Part shown: positions 7,072 through 15,159 of the stretch, piece after piece
Layout of the letters: every line of letters begins with the position of its first letter
How positions within the stretch are numbered: the first letter of the stretch is position 1
Assembly (NCBI GenBank): GCA_035270925.1
Contig: DATESG010000035.1
Span: 1-15,712, forward strand
Length of the DNA stretch: 15,712 nt
Direction of reading: 5' to 3'
Source: DATESG01 sp035270925
Lineage (GTDB): Bacteria > Bacillota_I > Bacilli_A > RFN20 > CAG-826
The notes under the pieces: model-generated
Told to the model about the DNA's origin: nothing
What the model saw: the letters and a program-made list of their open reading frames with translations, nothing else
Databases searched by the model: none
Translations under genes and position numbers: made by a program

Positions 7072-9474
7072 ATGAATTATGAATTCACTGCAATCGAAAA
7101 GAAATGGCAAAAATTTTGGGAACAAAATGCCACATTTAAAACCGATGTTTATGACTTTTCGAAGCCTAAATACTATGTTTTAGATATGTTTCCTTATCCA
7201 TCCGGTCAAGGACTGCATGTTGGCCACGTTGAAGGTTATACCGCGACTGATATCGTCGCTCGTTTTAAACGGGCACAAGGATATAACGTCCTCCATCCGA
7301 TTGGTTATGATGCTTTTGGACTACCTGCAGAACAATATGCAATTAAAACTAATAACCATCCCTCACTATTCACAAATAAGAATATAGATACCTTTAGAGT
7401 CCAATTAAAGACGATGGGTTTTAGTTATGACTATGACCGCGAAGTTTCCACCGCGGATCCAAGTTACTACAAGTGGACGCAGTATATTTTTATTAAGCTA
7501 TTTGAAAATGACTTAGCGTATATCGACTATATTCCCGTTAATTTTTGCCCCGAACTTGGGACTGTGCTAGCTAATGAAGAGGTTGTTAACGGCCTTAGTG
7601 AGGTTGGTGGCTTTCCAGTCATCCGTAAACCAATGCGTCAATGGCAACTTAAAATTACCGCTTATGCGGAGAAGTTATTAGAGGGACTTGATGAACTCGA
7701 TTGGCCAAACTCCACGCTCGAAATGCAACGTAACTGGATTGGCAGAAGCGAAGGCGCGCAAATAGTCTTTAATGTTAAAGGTAGTGAGTACTCATTTAAA
7801 GTTTTCACAACCCGCGCGGATACACTTTTTGGCTGTACTTATGCCTGTCTTGCACCCGAACACGAATTAGTGTCAAAGATTACAACCGCAGCGCAAATGG
7901 CGGAGGTTAATGAATATCAAGAGCAAGTTTCACACAAGAGTGATATGGAAAGAACGGAACTCAATAAGGACAAAACCGGTATTTTCACCGGCGCTTATGC
8001 GATTAATCCAATCAATGATGAAGAAGTGCCAATTTTCGTTGCTGACTATGTGCTAGTTAATTATGGTGATGGTGCGGTGATGGCGGTGCCTGCTCACGAT
8101 CAACGGGATTATGAATTTGCAAAAAAATATAACTTACCAATTAAACAAGTGTTAGAAGGTGACATTAGTAAAGAAGCGATGGTTGAAGACGCCAAACATA
8201 TTAACTCTGATTTCATTAATGGTCTCCTTATTGCCGATGCGAAACAAGCGATTATTGCCTCCTTAGAGAAACGAGGAGCCGGCAAAAAAACAATCAATTA
8301 TAAATTACGTGATTGGCTATTTTCCCGTCAAAGATACTGGGGCGAACCAATGCCGATATATACAGTTGAGGGGAGTGATAAGTTCAAGACTCTTGAACTA
8401 ACGGATTTACCATTAGTGTTGCCCGAACTTGAAAAATACAAACCAAGTGGAACTGGAGAATCACCGTTAATTTTAGCTAAAGATTGGATTCACACCGAAT
8501 ATAAAGGCCAAAAAATTGTCCGTGAATCAAATACAATGCCGCAATGGGCGGGATCATGTTGGTATTATCTTCGTTATCTTGACCCTAAAAATGAACACGC
8601 CCTGGCTGATCCAGTGTTGTTAAAACATTGGTTACCAGTAGACCTCTATGTAGGCGGAGCTGAACATGCTGTTTTACACCTTTTGTATGCACGCTTTTGG
8701 CATAAATTCCTTTATGATATTGGCGAGGTTCCAACCAAAGAACCTTTCAAAAAACTCTTTCATCAAGGAATGATTCTTGGTGAAAATGGCGAAAAAATGT
8801 CAAAATCTCGCGGTAATGTTGTCAATCCAGACGATATTATTCATGAATATGGTGTTGATGCCTTGCGTCTATATGAAATGTTTATGGGCCCACTTGAAGC
8901 GAGCCTTCCTTGGTCAAACAGTGGACTTGATGGGGCGTTAAGATTCCTTAATCGCGTTGAAAGACTTTATAGTGACCAATTCAGTGCCTTGGTTGTTGAA
9001 GAAAATAGTGGCGAACTTGATTACATTTATCACACAACTGTTAAAAAAGTTACCGAGGATTACGATAATTTGAAGTTTAATACAGCAATTTCACAAATGA
9101 TGATTTTTGTTAATGAATTATACAAAGCTAAAACAATTTACCGCCCATACTTGATTGGACTTTGCCAATTAATTGCGCCAATTTGTCCGCACTTAGGTGA
9201 AGAAATTTATCAAGGGCTTGGTTTTGATGGTGGAATTAGTTTTGCACCATGGCCAACATTCGAGGAAAAACATTTACTCAAAGATACCGTCAATATTGCC
9301 GTGCAGATTAATGGTAAATTACGGGCGACCTTGGTCGCAAAGCGTGATCTTGATGCCAAGACATTAGAAGTCATGGCGTTAGAATCTGATGGCGTCAAAC
9401 GTAATCTTGAAGGTAAAACCGTCAAGAAAGTTATCGTTGTCGCCAACCGGATTGTTAATATTGTCGCGGTTTAA
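7072..9474 (+). CDS. leuS: Leucyl-tRNA synthetase
   Basis: LeuRS charges tRNA-Leu with leucine. The 800-residue length fits bacterial LeuRS. The class I HIGH motif appears as HVGH (residues 49-52) in FPYPSGQGLHVGHVEGYTAT. The CP1 editing insert contains RNWIGRSEGA at its border and the editing-site FTTRADTLFGCTY and GDGAVMAVPAHDQRDYEFA segments, so post-transfer editing looks intact. The catalytic core resumes with YVGGAEHAVLHLLYARFW, and KMSKS is at 575-579. A C-terminal anticodon-binding domain ends in VQINGKLRATL and KVIVVANRIVNIV. A GGAGG site lies at 7060-7064. Expression is governed by the T-box upstream. No clear terminator follows before coaX. Confidence 0.98.
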   Translation: MNYEFTAIEKKWQKFWEQNATFKTDVYDFSKPKYYVLDMFPYPSGQGLHVGHVEGYTATDIVARFKRAQGYNVLHPIGYDAFGLPAEQYAIKTNNHPSLFTNKNIDTFRVQLKTMGFSYDYDREVSTADPSYYKWTQYIFIKLFENDLAYIDYIPVNFCPELGTVLANEEVVNGLSEVGGFPVIRKPMRQWQLKITAYAEKLLEGLDELDWPNSTLEMQRNWIGRSEGAQIVFNVKGSEYSFKVFTTRADTLFGCTYACLAPEHELVSKITTAAQMAEVNEYQEQVSHKSDMERTELNKDKTGIFTGAYAINPINDEEVPIFVADYVLVNYGDGAVMAVPAHDQRDYEFAKKYNLPIKQVLEGDISKEAMVEDAKHINSDFINGLLIADAKQAIIASLEKRGAGKKTINYKLRDWLFSRQRYWGEPMPIYTVEGSDKFKTLELTDLPLVLPELEKYKPSGTGESPLILAKDWIHTEYKGQKIVRESNTMPQWAGSCWYYLRYLDPKNEHALADPVLLKHWLPVDLYVGGAEHAVLHLLYARFWHKFLYDIGEVPTKEPFKKLFHQGMILGENGEKMSKSRGNVVNPDDIIHEYGVDALRLYEMFMGPLEASLPWSNSGLDGALRFLNRVERLYSDQFSALVVEENSGELDYIYHTTVKKVTEDYDNLKFNTAISQMMIFVNELYKAKTIYRPYLIGLCQLIAPICPHLGEEIYQGLGFDGGISFAPWPTFEEKHLLKDTVNIAVQINGKLRATLVAKRDLDAKTLEVMALESDGVKRNLEGKTVKKVIVVANRIVNIVAV

Positions 9475-9547
9475 GCGTTAGGCTATTTATTCTAGCTTAG
9501 AAGTTATAAAATATTAGTGCACGATACTTGTGAAACAAGATTGTAGC

Positions 9548-9553
9548 GGAGGG
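9548..9553 (+). promoter_or_regulatory. Ribosome binding site deciding the coaX start
   Basis: GGAGGG stands just before the ATG at 9557, although the 3-base gap is short. The in-frame GTG at 9530 has no comparable site, and its extra nine residues do not resemble the usual CoaX N-terminus, which begins directly with the DVGN motif. Confidence 0.6.
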
Positions 9554-9556
9554 TAT

Positions 9557-10345
9557 ATGAAACTTACAGTTGACGTTGGTAATACTACGACCTCGTTTGG
9601 ATTTTTTGAGAATAATGAACTGAAACGTGTTTTAACAATTGACACAGATGTCAAACGAACATTTGATCAATTCCTAGTGGTGGTTAAAAATCTGCTTGAG
9701 CATGAATCATTTTTGATGGTTCAACTAGAAGAAGCAATCATTTCTAGCGTTGTTCCGATGGAAACAAAAAAGCTTTCTCGTTTTATTTATACAATTTATG
9801 GGATTGATCCACTTATACTAGGGCCGGGCATTAAGACTGGATTACTTTTAAAAGTTGATAATCCTAATGAAGTAGGCTCCGATCTTGTTGCTGTTAGTGT
9901 TGGTGCACTTGAATTTTTTAAGGCACCTTTTTTGATTGTTGATTTGGGGACTGTTAATAAGTACATTTTAATTGATGAAAAGAAACAGTTTGTGGGGGTG
10001 AGTTTCACACCTGGGGTCATGATGAGCAAAGATGCGCTCGATAAAAATACCGCATTGTTGATGCAGGTTTCGCTTGAAAAGCCCCTAAGGGTAATCGGAA
10101 AGAACACAAAGGACGCTCTTAATAGCGGCTTAACTTATGGAACGGTCGCGCAAATTAGAGGGATGAGCGAGCTAATTAATCACGAAGCAGGATTACAACT
10201 ACCAGTGATAATCACAGGCGGAAATGCCATCTTTATTTACGAAGATCTCGTTAAGGGCAAGCAAAATCAATATAGTTACAACAACAATTTAATTCATTAT
10301 GGTTTAAATGCCATATTAAGTAAAAACAAAAGGAATGTTATATGA
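9557..10345 (+). CDS. coaX: Type III pantothenate kinase
   Basis: CoaX phosphorylates pantothenate, the first step of coenzyme A synthesis. It belongs to the ASKHA fold and typically needs a monovalent cation. With the ATG at 9557 it has 262 residues, the usual size. It starts with the phosphate-binding MKLTVDVGNTTTSFGFF and has a GPGIKTGL segment, EVGSD with the probable catalytic base D109, the TPGVMMSKDAL substrate region, VIGKNTKDALNSGLTYG and the C-terminal IITGGNA. The second nucleotide motif is unusual: the common DFGTATTFD reads DLGTVNKYI here (from D129), keeping D and GT but losing the following A-T-T. The upstream GTG at 9530 is less likely as a start. The stop overlaps the start of the downstream transporter gene (ATGA at 10342-10345), so the two are probably translated together. 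Confidence 0.92.
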   Translation: MKLTVDVGNTTTSFGFFENNELKRVLTIDTDVKRTFDQFLVVVKNLLEHESFLMVQLEEAIISSVVPMETKKLSRFIYTIYGIDPLILGPGIKTGLLLKVDNPNEVGSDLVAVSVGALEFFKAPFLIVDLGTVNKYILIDEKKQFVGVSFTPGVMMSKDALDKNTALLMQVSLEKPLRVIGKNTKDALNSGLTYGTVAQIRGMSELINHEAGLQLPVIITGGNAIFIYEDLVKGKQNQYSYNNNLIHYGLNAILSKNKRNVI

Positions 10346-10902
10346 AAAACAAACAAATCAGAATGATGGCGATTGATGCAATGTTTATTGCAATCTTAGC
10401 CATTTTTGCCTTTGTTCCATCACTAGGATTTATCCAATTAGGAGTAATCTCCTTTACAACTTTGCCAATTATTGTCTTTATCGGCGCTTATATTTTTGGA
10501 TGGAAGCGCGGACTAATTTATGGAACGATGTTTGGCCTTTTCTCCTTACTCAAAGCGTTTAGTTTTCCGGGAACAATTGATTACTATTTTATTAATCCAT
10601 TGATTTCAGTTTTACCACGAGCGATATTCGGGCTTGCTGCCGGGCTTGTGGCGACACTACTTAAAAAATTACCATTTAAGATCCATGCATGGCTGATCGT
10701 TATGTATGTTTTTGTCCTTTCATTTCTCCATTCAATCATGGTTATTGGAATGTTAGGCCTGCTTCACCCAGAAACATGGGTAGTTTTAGCACCAATTCTT
10801 GGTTCAGGAGCTTTAATCGAAGCCGCTAGCTATTCGGTGATTGTACCTTTAGTCATTACGGCGCTACAACCAGTGATAAAGCGCTTAAACCTTGACGCCT
10901 AA
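10342..10902 (+). CDS. ECF transporter S-component, probable pantothenate uptake protein (PanT-like)
   Basis: This 186-residue protein is strongly hydrophobic. About six membrane segments can be drawn (roughly residues 9-29, 34-52, 57-72, 83-107, 115-139 and 150-176). The FIGAYIFGWKRGLIYGTMFGL stretch around residues 46-66 fits the substrate-binding subunits of energy-coupling factor transporters (the ECF_trnsprt family). Such proteins capture a vitamin and rely on a shared EcfA/EcfA'/EcfT module encoded elsewhere; no such module is in this window. The start follows AAAGGA (10329-10334) and overlaps the coaX stop by four bases. That coupling to pantothenate kinase is the main reason for proposing pantothenate as substrate. 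Other vitamins (folate, riboflavin, thiamine) cannot be excluded from the sequence alone. The S-component call is confident; the substrate is inference. Confidence 0.85.
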   Translation: MKNKQIRMMAIDAMFIAILAIFAFVPSLGFIQLGVISFTTLPIIVFIGAYIFGWKRGLIYGTMFGLFSLLKAFSFPGTIDYYFINPLISVLPRAIFGLAAGLVATLLKKLPFKIHAWLIVMYVFVLSFLHSIMVIGMLGLLHPETWVVLAPILGSGALIEAASYSVIVPLVITALQPVIKRLNLDA

Positions 10903-10905
10903 TTG

Positions 10906-10914
10906 TGATATAAT
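10906..10914 (+). promoter_or_regulatory. Extended -10 promoter for pepV
   Basis: TGaTATAAT matches the extended -10 consensus perfectly and lies just after the stop codon of the transporter gene. The TTGACG at 10892-10897 is only 11 bases upstream, too close to act as its -35. TTAAAC at 10885-10890 is a poor but correctly spaced (18 bases) alternative. The expected start near 10921 gives a leader of about 17 bases with the AAGAGG ribosome site. Confidence 0.65.
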
Positions 10915-10937
10915 ATCGTAGAAAAGAGGTACTTTTT

Positions 10938-12293
10938 ATGATCGATTTTAAACAACTAACTAAGCCTTATGAAGAAAGCGCTGTCAAATCATTACAACGT
11001 TTGGTTCAATCAAACTCTGTTTATGACGAAAGTACTGTCTCTAATGAACATCCGTATGGACTTGGTGTCCACGAATCACTAACAATCGTCCATAATATGG
11101 CGAAAAAAGATGGCTTCAAAGTCGAATATATTGATGGCCGCGTTACCGAAATTACTTTTGGTGAGGGTGAACGTGAAATCGGGATTTTTGCTCATGCCGA
11201 CGTTGTTCCTGCAACTGGGACATGGGATTACCCACCATTTAGTGGCACAATTCGCGATGGATATATGTATAGTCGTGGAGTTAGTGATGACAAAGGTCCA
11301 CTGATTGCGGCCTATTATGCGATCAAAGCTCTCAAAGAAGCCGGACTAATTAATGGTTATAAAGTCAGAATGGTTGTGGGTGGTGATGAAGAAAGAGGTA
11401 GTAGCTGCATGCACTATTACTTTAACATCCTCAAAAAAGCCCCAGTCACTTATGGCTTCACGCCAGATGCTGAATTCCCATTGATTTATGGGGAGAAAGG
11501 TATTACAAATTATATTTCTACCAAAGAAATTAACCTAAATCCACTAATTTCGCTTAGTGGAGGTAAGGCGAGTAACTCCGTGATTGATGAACTCAACATG
11601 GTGATTAGTAAAGATGATAGTTTTATGGAAACTTTGAAAGAAATGAAACTTAAATTTACCTACAAAAATGTTGGTAATGAAGCTCACATTACTGTTTTTG
11701 GCAAAAGTGCCCATGGAAGTATGCCCGAATTAGGTTTCAATGCCGGTCTTGCCGCACTTGAAGCGCTAGGTTCACACTATAGCCTTGGCTTTTTAAGTAA
11801 CATTGCCGAATCATATAAAGACACCAAAGGCCGGAATTTGGATGCTTATTACTATAGCGATTTACTTGGAGAATCCTCCTATAATATCGGGTTAATGAAC
11901 TACAAAAACGGCGTTTTAGAGTTTACGACAAACTTTAGACACCCAGAAAATGTTGATATCTCTACGCACCTAAATAATGTTGCGGCAATGACAGATATGG
12001 AAGTTAGTGCTAAATCTAGCAGTCTTCCTTTACTATTTGATCCAAAGAGTCCATTTATTCAAAAACTCCTCAATGTATATCAACTGGAAACTGGCGATTT
12101 AGACTCCAAACCGATGGCAATTGGGGGTGGAACTTACGCGAAAGAATGTCCTAATACAGTCGCTTTTGGTAGTGCGTTTAAAGGGCGTGATGGAAGTATC
12201 CATCAAGCCAATGAATATGTCTTACTCACTGACATTTATGCGCAGATGCATATTTATGCCCATGCTATTTATGCTCTAGGACTCGAGCTATGA
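10938..12293 (+). CDS. pepV: Dipeptidase PepV, M20 family metallopeptidase
   Basis: PepV is a cytosolic two-zinc dipeptidase that finishes the breakdown of imported peptides. The 451 residues are close to the Lactobacillus enzyme (about 470). Metal and catalytic residues are visible in order: H86 and D88 in FAHADVVPATGTWDYPPF, D117 in GVSDDKGPL, E151-E152 in VGGDEERGSS, D177 in TPDAEFPLIYGEKG, and the C-terminal GGGTYAKECPN and GSIHQANEY with H422. The lid or dimer-like domain is inserted between about residues 190 and 385. The start follows AAGAGG (10924-10929) at 8 bases and a good extended -10 promoter. Its stop overlaps the trmB start (ATGA at 12290-12293), so it heads a tightly packed gene set. 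Confidence 0.95.
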   Translation: MIDFKQLTKPYEESAVKSLQRLVQSNSVYDESTVSNEHPYGLGVHESLTIVHNMAKKDGFKVEYIDGRVTEITFGEGEREIGIFAHADVVPATGTWDYPPFSGTIRDGYMYSRGVSDDKGPLIAAYYAIKALKEAGLINGYKVRMVVGGDEERGSSCMHYYFNILKKAPVTYGFTPDAEFPLIYGEKGITNYISTKEINLNPLISLSGGKASNSVIDELNMVISKDDSFMETLKEMKLKFTYKNVGNEAHITVFGKSAHGSMPELGFNAGLAALEALGSHYSLGFLSNIAESYKDTKGRNLDAYYYSDLLGESSYNIGLMNYKNGVLEFTTNFRHPENVDISTHLNNVAAMTDMEVSAKSSSLPLLFDPKSPFIQKLLNVYQLETGDLDSKPMAIGGGTYAKECPNTVAFGSAFKGRDGSIHQANEYVLLTDIYAQMHIYAHAIYALGLEL

Positions 12294-12922
12294 GACAGAA
12301 ACTAAAAAAGTGGAGTAAACCTTTTTTAGTTGATCACCCTGAAGTTTATATTAGTGAAGAAGACTATAATTCCGAACAATTTCTTGAATATATTTCACGA
12401 CCAAACTTATGCTTAGAAATAGGTCCCGGTAAAGGTGACTTTATCGTACAAATGGCAACTAAGCACCCAGACATTAATTATCTTGTGATCGAACTAAATA
12501 TTTCTGTGGCGGCAATGACTGCTGTTAAAATTGTTGAGGCTCAACTTAATAATGTCAAATTGATAGTTGATGATGCCCTAGTGGTTCTGCCCCTATTAAA
12601 AGCTCATAGTCTTGATGCAATCTATCTTAACTTCTCCGATCCGTGGCCCAAAAAACGTCATGAAAAACGTAGACTTACCTCAAGTCGTTTCTTAAACGTT
12701 TATAAAGATGCTTTAAAAGTAGGAGCGCCGTTATTTCAAAAAACCGATCAACAAAGTCTTTATGAATTTTCACTGGAAAGTTTTACTGAGCATAATTGGA
12801 AAATAGTAGAGAAAACCGAAGACTACAAAACAGTATTAGATACAGACGCGATGACCGAGTATGAACGTAATTTTAGGTCGCAAGGTCATAAAATCTATCG
12901 AATTATTACTATCAAGGAGTAG
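12290..12922 (+). CDS. trmB: tRNA (guanine-N7-)-methyltransferase TrmB
   Basis: TrmB uses S-adenosylmethionine to make m7G46 in the variable loop of many tRNAs. The 210-residue size is typical. The class I methyltransferase motif LEIGPGKGDF (residues 42-51) binds the cofactor, and the family signature SDPWPKKRHEKRRL is at 116-129. The C-terminal TEYERNFRSQGHKIYRI matches the conserved T-x-Y-E tail. It overlaps pepV by four bases and lacks a strong ribosome site of its own, so coupled translation is likely. Its last codons contain the AAGGAG site used by the next gene. The link to peptidases is operon packing; no shared pathway is evident. Confidence 0.96.
   Translation: MRQKLKKWSKPFLVDHPEVYISEEDYNSEQFLEYISRPNLCLEIGPGKGDFIVQMATKHPDINYLVIELNISVAAMTAVKIVEAQLNNVKLIVDDALVVLPLLKAHSLDAIYLNFSDPWPKKRHEKRRLTSSRFLNVYKDALKVGAPLFQKTDQQSLYEFSLESFTEHNWKIVEKTEDYKTVLDTDAMTEYERNFRSQGHKIYRIITIKE
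12914..12919 (+). promoter_or_regulatory. Ribosome binding site deciding the M42 peptidase start
   Basis: AAGGAG overlaps the end of trmB and is 7 bases before the ATG at 12927. This favours that start over the in-frame ATG at 12861, whose extra 22 residues lie wholly inside trmB and are not part of the M42 fold. Confidence 0.8.
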
Positions 12923-12926
12923 ATAT

Positions 12927-14006
12927 ATGAAACTTACTAATGAAACAAAAAAATTGTTTGAGCAGGTCACACAAATTTATGCGATATCAGGTCAAGAAAA
13001 TCTTTTAGCTAATTTTTTAATTGCTGAGTATACAAAACTTGGTTTCGAATTAGTCTTTGATAATCTTGGTTCGGTTTTCGGCCGTAAGCAATCCAAAGCT
13101 CTTAACCCGCTTAAGGTTATGGTTGCAGGCCATATGGATGAAGTCGGTTTTATCGTTATTAATATTAAGGATAACGGAATGATTGCCCTACATCCGGTCG
13201 GCGGAATTAATCCACAAACATTATTAGCTCATCGGGTAGTTTTAAGAACAAATCGCGGTGAGTTTATTGAAGGAAGTATTGATGCAATTCCCCCCCACTT
13301 AATGAATCAAGAAGATAGAGATAAGCCAGTACAAATAAAAGACATGCTTGCGGACTTTGGCTTTAGAAGTAATAAAGAGGCAATAGCCAAAGGCGTTCAT
13401 ATTAATGCAATGGTTGTTGTAAAAGGTGAATTTGTCGAATTGAATGATGGCCAAAGATTACTCTCAAAAGCTTTTGACAATCGCTACGGCGTTGTTTTAG
13501 GGCTTGAAATTGCTCGCCATTTCGCTAATGTCGAACTACCTTATGACTTATATGTTGGGGCAACAGTCCAAGAAGAAGTCGGACTAAGAGGCGCAACAAC
13601 AATCTCCCAACTAATCAAACCTGATTTCGCAATTGTTTTAGATTGTTCACCAGCACGAGATTCAACTGGTGATGCTGAACAAGAAGGCCAACTTGGTGGC
13701 GGCGTATTACTTCGTTATACTGATCGTTCGATGCTTAGTTTTAAAAAGTTAATTGCCTATCAAGAAGCAGTCTGTAAAAAATTGAATCTTCCTTGCCAAT
13801 ATTATTCAAGTCCTGGCGGAACTGATGCTGGCGCAATTCATATTGCTAACGAAGGTGTTTTAACACTTACACACTGCATTTGTTCACGCAATATTCATAC
13901 TTGTTCTTCGATTATCGATGTTGATGATTATTTCGCTGCAAAGACGGCTTTAACGTATATTTTAAATGATTTTAACAATCAAACATTTTTGAGTTTGAAG
14001 AAGTAG
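12927..14006 (+). CDS. M42 family metallopeptidase (glutamyl/deblocking aminopeptidase type)
   Basis: M42 enzymes are cytosolic, usually large tetrahedral (TET-like) two-metal aminopeptidases that remove N-terminal residues from short peptides. The 359-residue product shows H69 and D71 in AGHMDEVGF, the bridging aspartate in AFDNRYG (about 186), E216-E217 in VQEEVGLRG, D239 in VLDCSPARD, SSPGGTDAGAIH and the last metal ligand H324 in SRNIHTCSS. The residues usually found as H-S-P near the C-terminus read H-T-C here, a small departure that leaves the ligand intact. The start is set by the AAGGAG at 12914-12919. The gene follows trmB by 4 bases and precedes the nicotinate phosphoribosyltransferase by 6, so it is probably co-transcribed with pepV. 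Substrate preference (PepA/YsdC/FrvX-like) cannot be read from the sequence. Confidence 0.93.
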   Translation: MKLTNETKKLFEQVTQIYAISGQENLLANFLIAEYTKLGFELVFDNLGSVFGRKQSKALNPLKVMVAGHMDEVGFIVINIKDNGMIALHPVGGINPQTLLAHRVVLRTNRGEFIEGSIDAIPPHLMNQEDRDKPVQIKDMLADFGFRSNKEAIAKGVHINAMVVVKGEFVELNDGQRLLSKAFDNRYGVVLGLEIARHFANVELPYDLYVGATVQEEVGLRGATTISQLIKPDFAIVLDCSPARDSTGDAEQEGQLGGGVLLRYTDRSMLSFKKLIAYQEAVCKKLNLPCQYYSSPGGTDAGAIHIANEGVLTLTHCICSRNIHTCSSIIDVDDYFAAKTALTYILNDFNNQTFLSLKK

Positions 14007-14012
14007 GTGAAT

Positions 14013-15116
14013 ATGAACGTTCATGAAATCGAATTAAAAAATAGTGGAAAAATCTCACGTCTGACTAACAAGACCTTTAATTTTGACCCTAAAATTAGCG
14101 AACACTTTTACACCGCTCATTATTTTGTTAAGACAATGAAAATTATTAAAGAACATTTACCTAATCACCACGTCACCATGCAGTTCTTTCAAAGAAGAGA
14201 TGATGCCATGGTATGTGGACTCGATGAAGTTATCGCTTTAATTCATACCTTTGCAAAAAATCCACAAGATTTAGAAATTTTGGCACTTAATGATGGTGAC
14301 ATTATAAGTGATGGTGAACCCGTGCTAAAAATTAAAGGTCGCTATGAAGATTTTGGCTACCTTGAATCACTAATTGATGGAATTTTGGCGCGAAGAAGTT
14401 CGGTTGCAACTAATGTTAAGGAAGTCCTCAAAGTTCTAAATGGTAAGGATTGTTTTTCGATGGCAGATCGCCAAGATGATTATCTAACCCAAAGAGGCGA
14501 TGGCTATGCGACTTATGTGGCCGGAATCAAGAAGTACTCGACAAACGCTCAAGGTGATTGGGTTAACGTTAAAGGGATGGGCACAATGCCCCACGCCCTA
14601 ATTCAAATGTGCCGGGGTGATATTGTTGAAGCGTCACTTCTTTACAACCAAACTTTTCCTGAGCAAAAAGTCACTGCTTTAGTTGATTATAATAACGACA
14701 CTGTCACCGACTCTTTAAAAGTAGCAGCCGCGCTTAAAGATAAATTAGGGGCAATAAGAATTGATACTTCTAAAGCCCTAATTGATAAATATTTTATCGG
14801 TAAAGATACAAGTGGCTTTGATCCACATGGAGTTTGTCCAGAATTAATATTCGCAATTAGAGAAAACCTTGATAAACATGGCTATAATCATGTTCGAATA
14901 GTTGTTTCAAGTGGATTTGATGTTGAAAAGATTAAATTCTTTGAGGCGAAGAAGACACCAGTTGACACATATGGAGTTGGTTCTTCATTTGTTCACAATA
15001 CCACCGTTGGATTTTCTGGCGACCTGGTCGTAATTGATGGTCAACATGAAGCTAAAGTCGGTCGTCGGGAAATTGATAATCCACGGCTGAAAAGTGTTCC
15101 ATTTCCCATATACTAA
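14013..15116 (+). CDS. pncB: Nicotinate phosphoribosyltransferase
   Basis: This enzyme joins nicotinate to PRPP, giving nicotinate mononucleotide in NAD salvage (Preiss-Handler pathway). The 367 residues correspond to the shorter form of the family. Visible landmarks are FQRRDDAMVCGLDEVI near the N-terminus, LARRSSVATNV (RR at 127-128), the DRQDDYLTQRGDGYATYVAG substrate-site region (from D152), KGMGTMPHALIQ, the VDYNNDTVTDS loop, IRIDTSK, and the phosphate-binding SSGFD (299-303) and GVGSSF (321-326). A GTG at 14007 is in frame two codons earlier, but ATG at 14013 behind GTAGGTG is more likely. It is the last gene of the pepV set. I see no hairpin terminator after it, so transcripts may run toward the LacI-family gene. 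The symbol is by function; the numbering of family subtypes is uncertain. Confidence 0.93.
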   Translation: MNVHEIELKNSGKISRLTNKTFNFDPKISEHFYTAHYFVKTMKIIKEHLPNHHVTMQFFQRRDDAMVCGLDEVIALIHTFAKNPQDLEILALNDGDIISDGEPVLKIKGRYEDFGYLESLIDGILARRSSVATNVKEVLKVLNGKDCFSMADRQDDYLTQRGDGYATYVAGIKKYSTNAQGDWVNVKGMGTMPHALIQMCRGDIVEASLLYNQTFPEQKVTALVDYNNDTVTDSLKVAAALKDKLGAIRIDTSKALIDKYFIGKDTSGFDPHGVCPELIFAIRENLDKHGYNHVRIVVSSGFDVEKIKFFEAKKTPVDTYGVGSSFVHNTTVGFSGDLVVIDGQHEAKVGRREIDNPRLKSVPFPIY

Positions 15117-15145
15117 CCAGAAAAAAACTCATTTATAATCAAAAA

Positions 15146-15159
15146 TGTAAACGCTCTCA
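15146..15159 (+). promoter_or_regulatory. cre-like catabolite-responsive operator
   Basis: TGTAAACGCTCTCA matches the Bacillota cre consensus TGWAANCGNTNWCA at every fixed position. It abuts the -35 box directly on its upstream side. CcpA or a close LacI-family relative is the expected binder, and the gene controlled encodes such a protein, suggesting autoregulation. Confidence 0.8.

Noticed and set aside
9478..9500. Hairpin TTAGGCTA / TAGCTTAG after leuS as a terminator.
   Set aside because: The stem needs two wobble pairs, the loop is AT-rich and no T-run follows, so it does not qualify as a Rho-independent terminator.
9527..9539. CTTGT-GAA-ACAAG inverted repeat upstream of coaX as an operator.
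   Set aside because: Five-base arms with a three-base gap are too short to be meaningful alone in AT-rich DNA, and no second copy was seen in the window.
10892..10914. TTGACG plus TATAAT as a standard promoter for pepV.
   Set aside because: The spacer is 11 bases, too short for a sigma-A promoter; the extended -10 TGATATAAT explains the signal better.
12861..12926. ATG at 12861 as the start of the M42 peptidase.
   Set aside because: It would overlap trmB by 62 bases and add residues foreign to the family, while ATG at 12927 has a well-placed AAGGAG.
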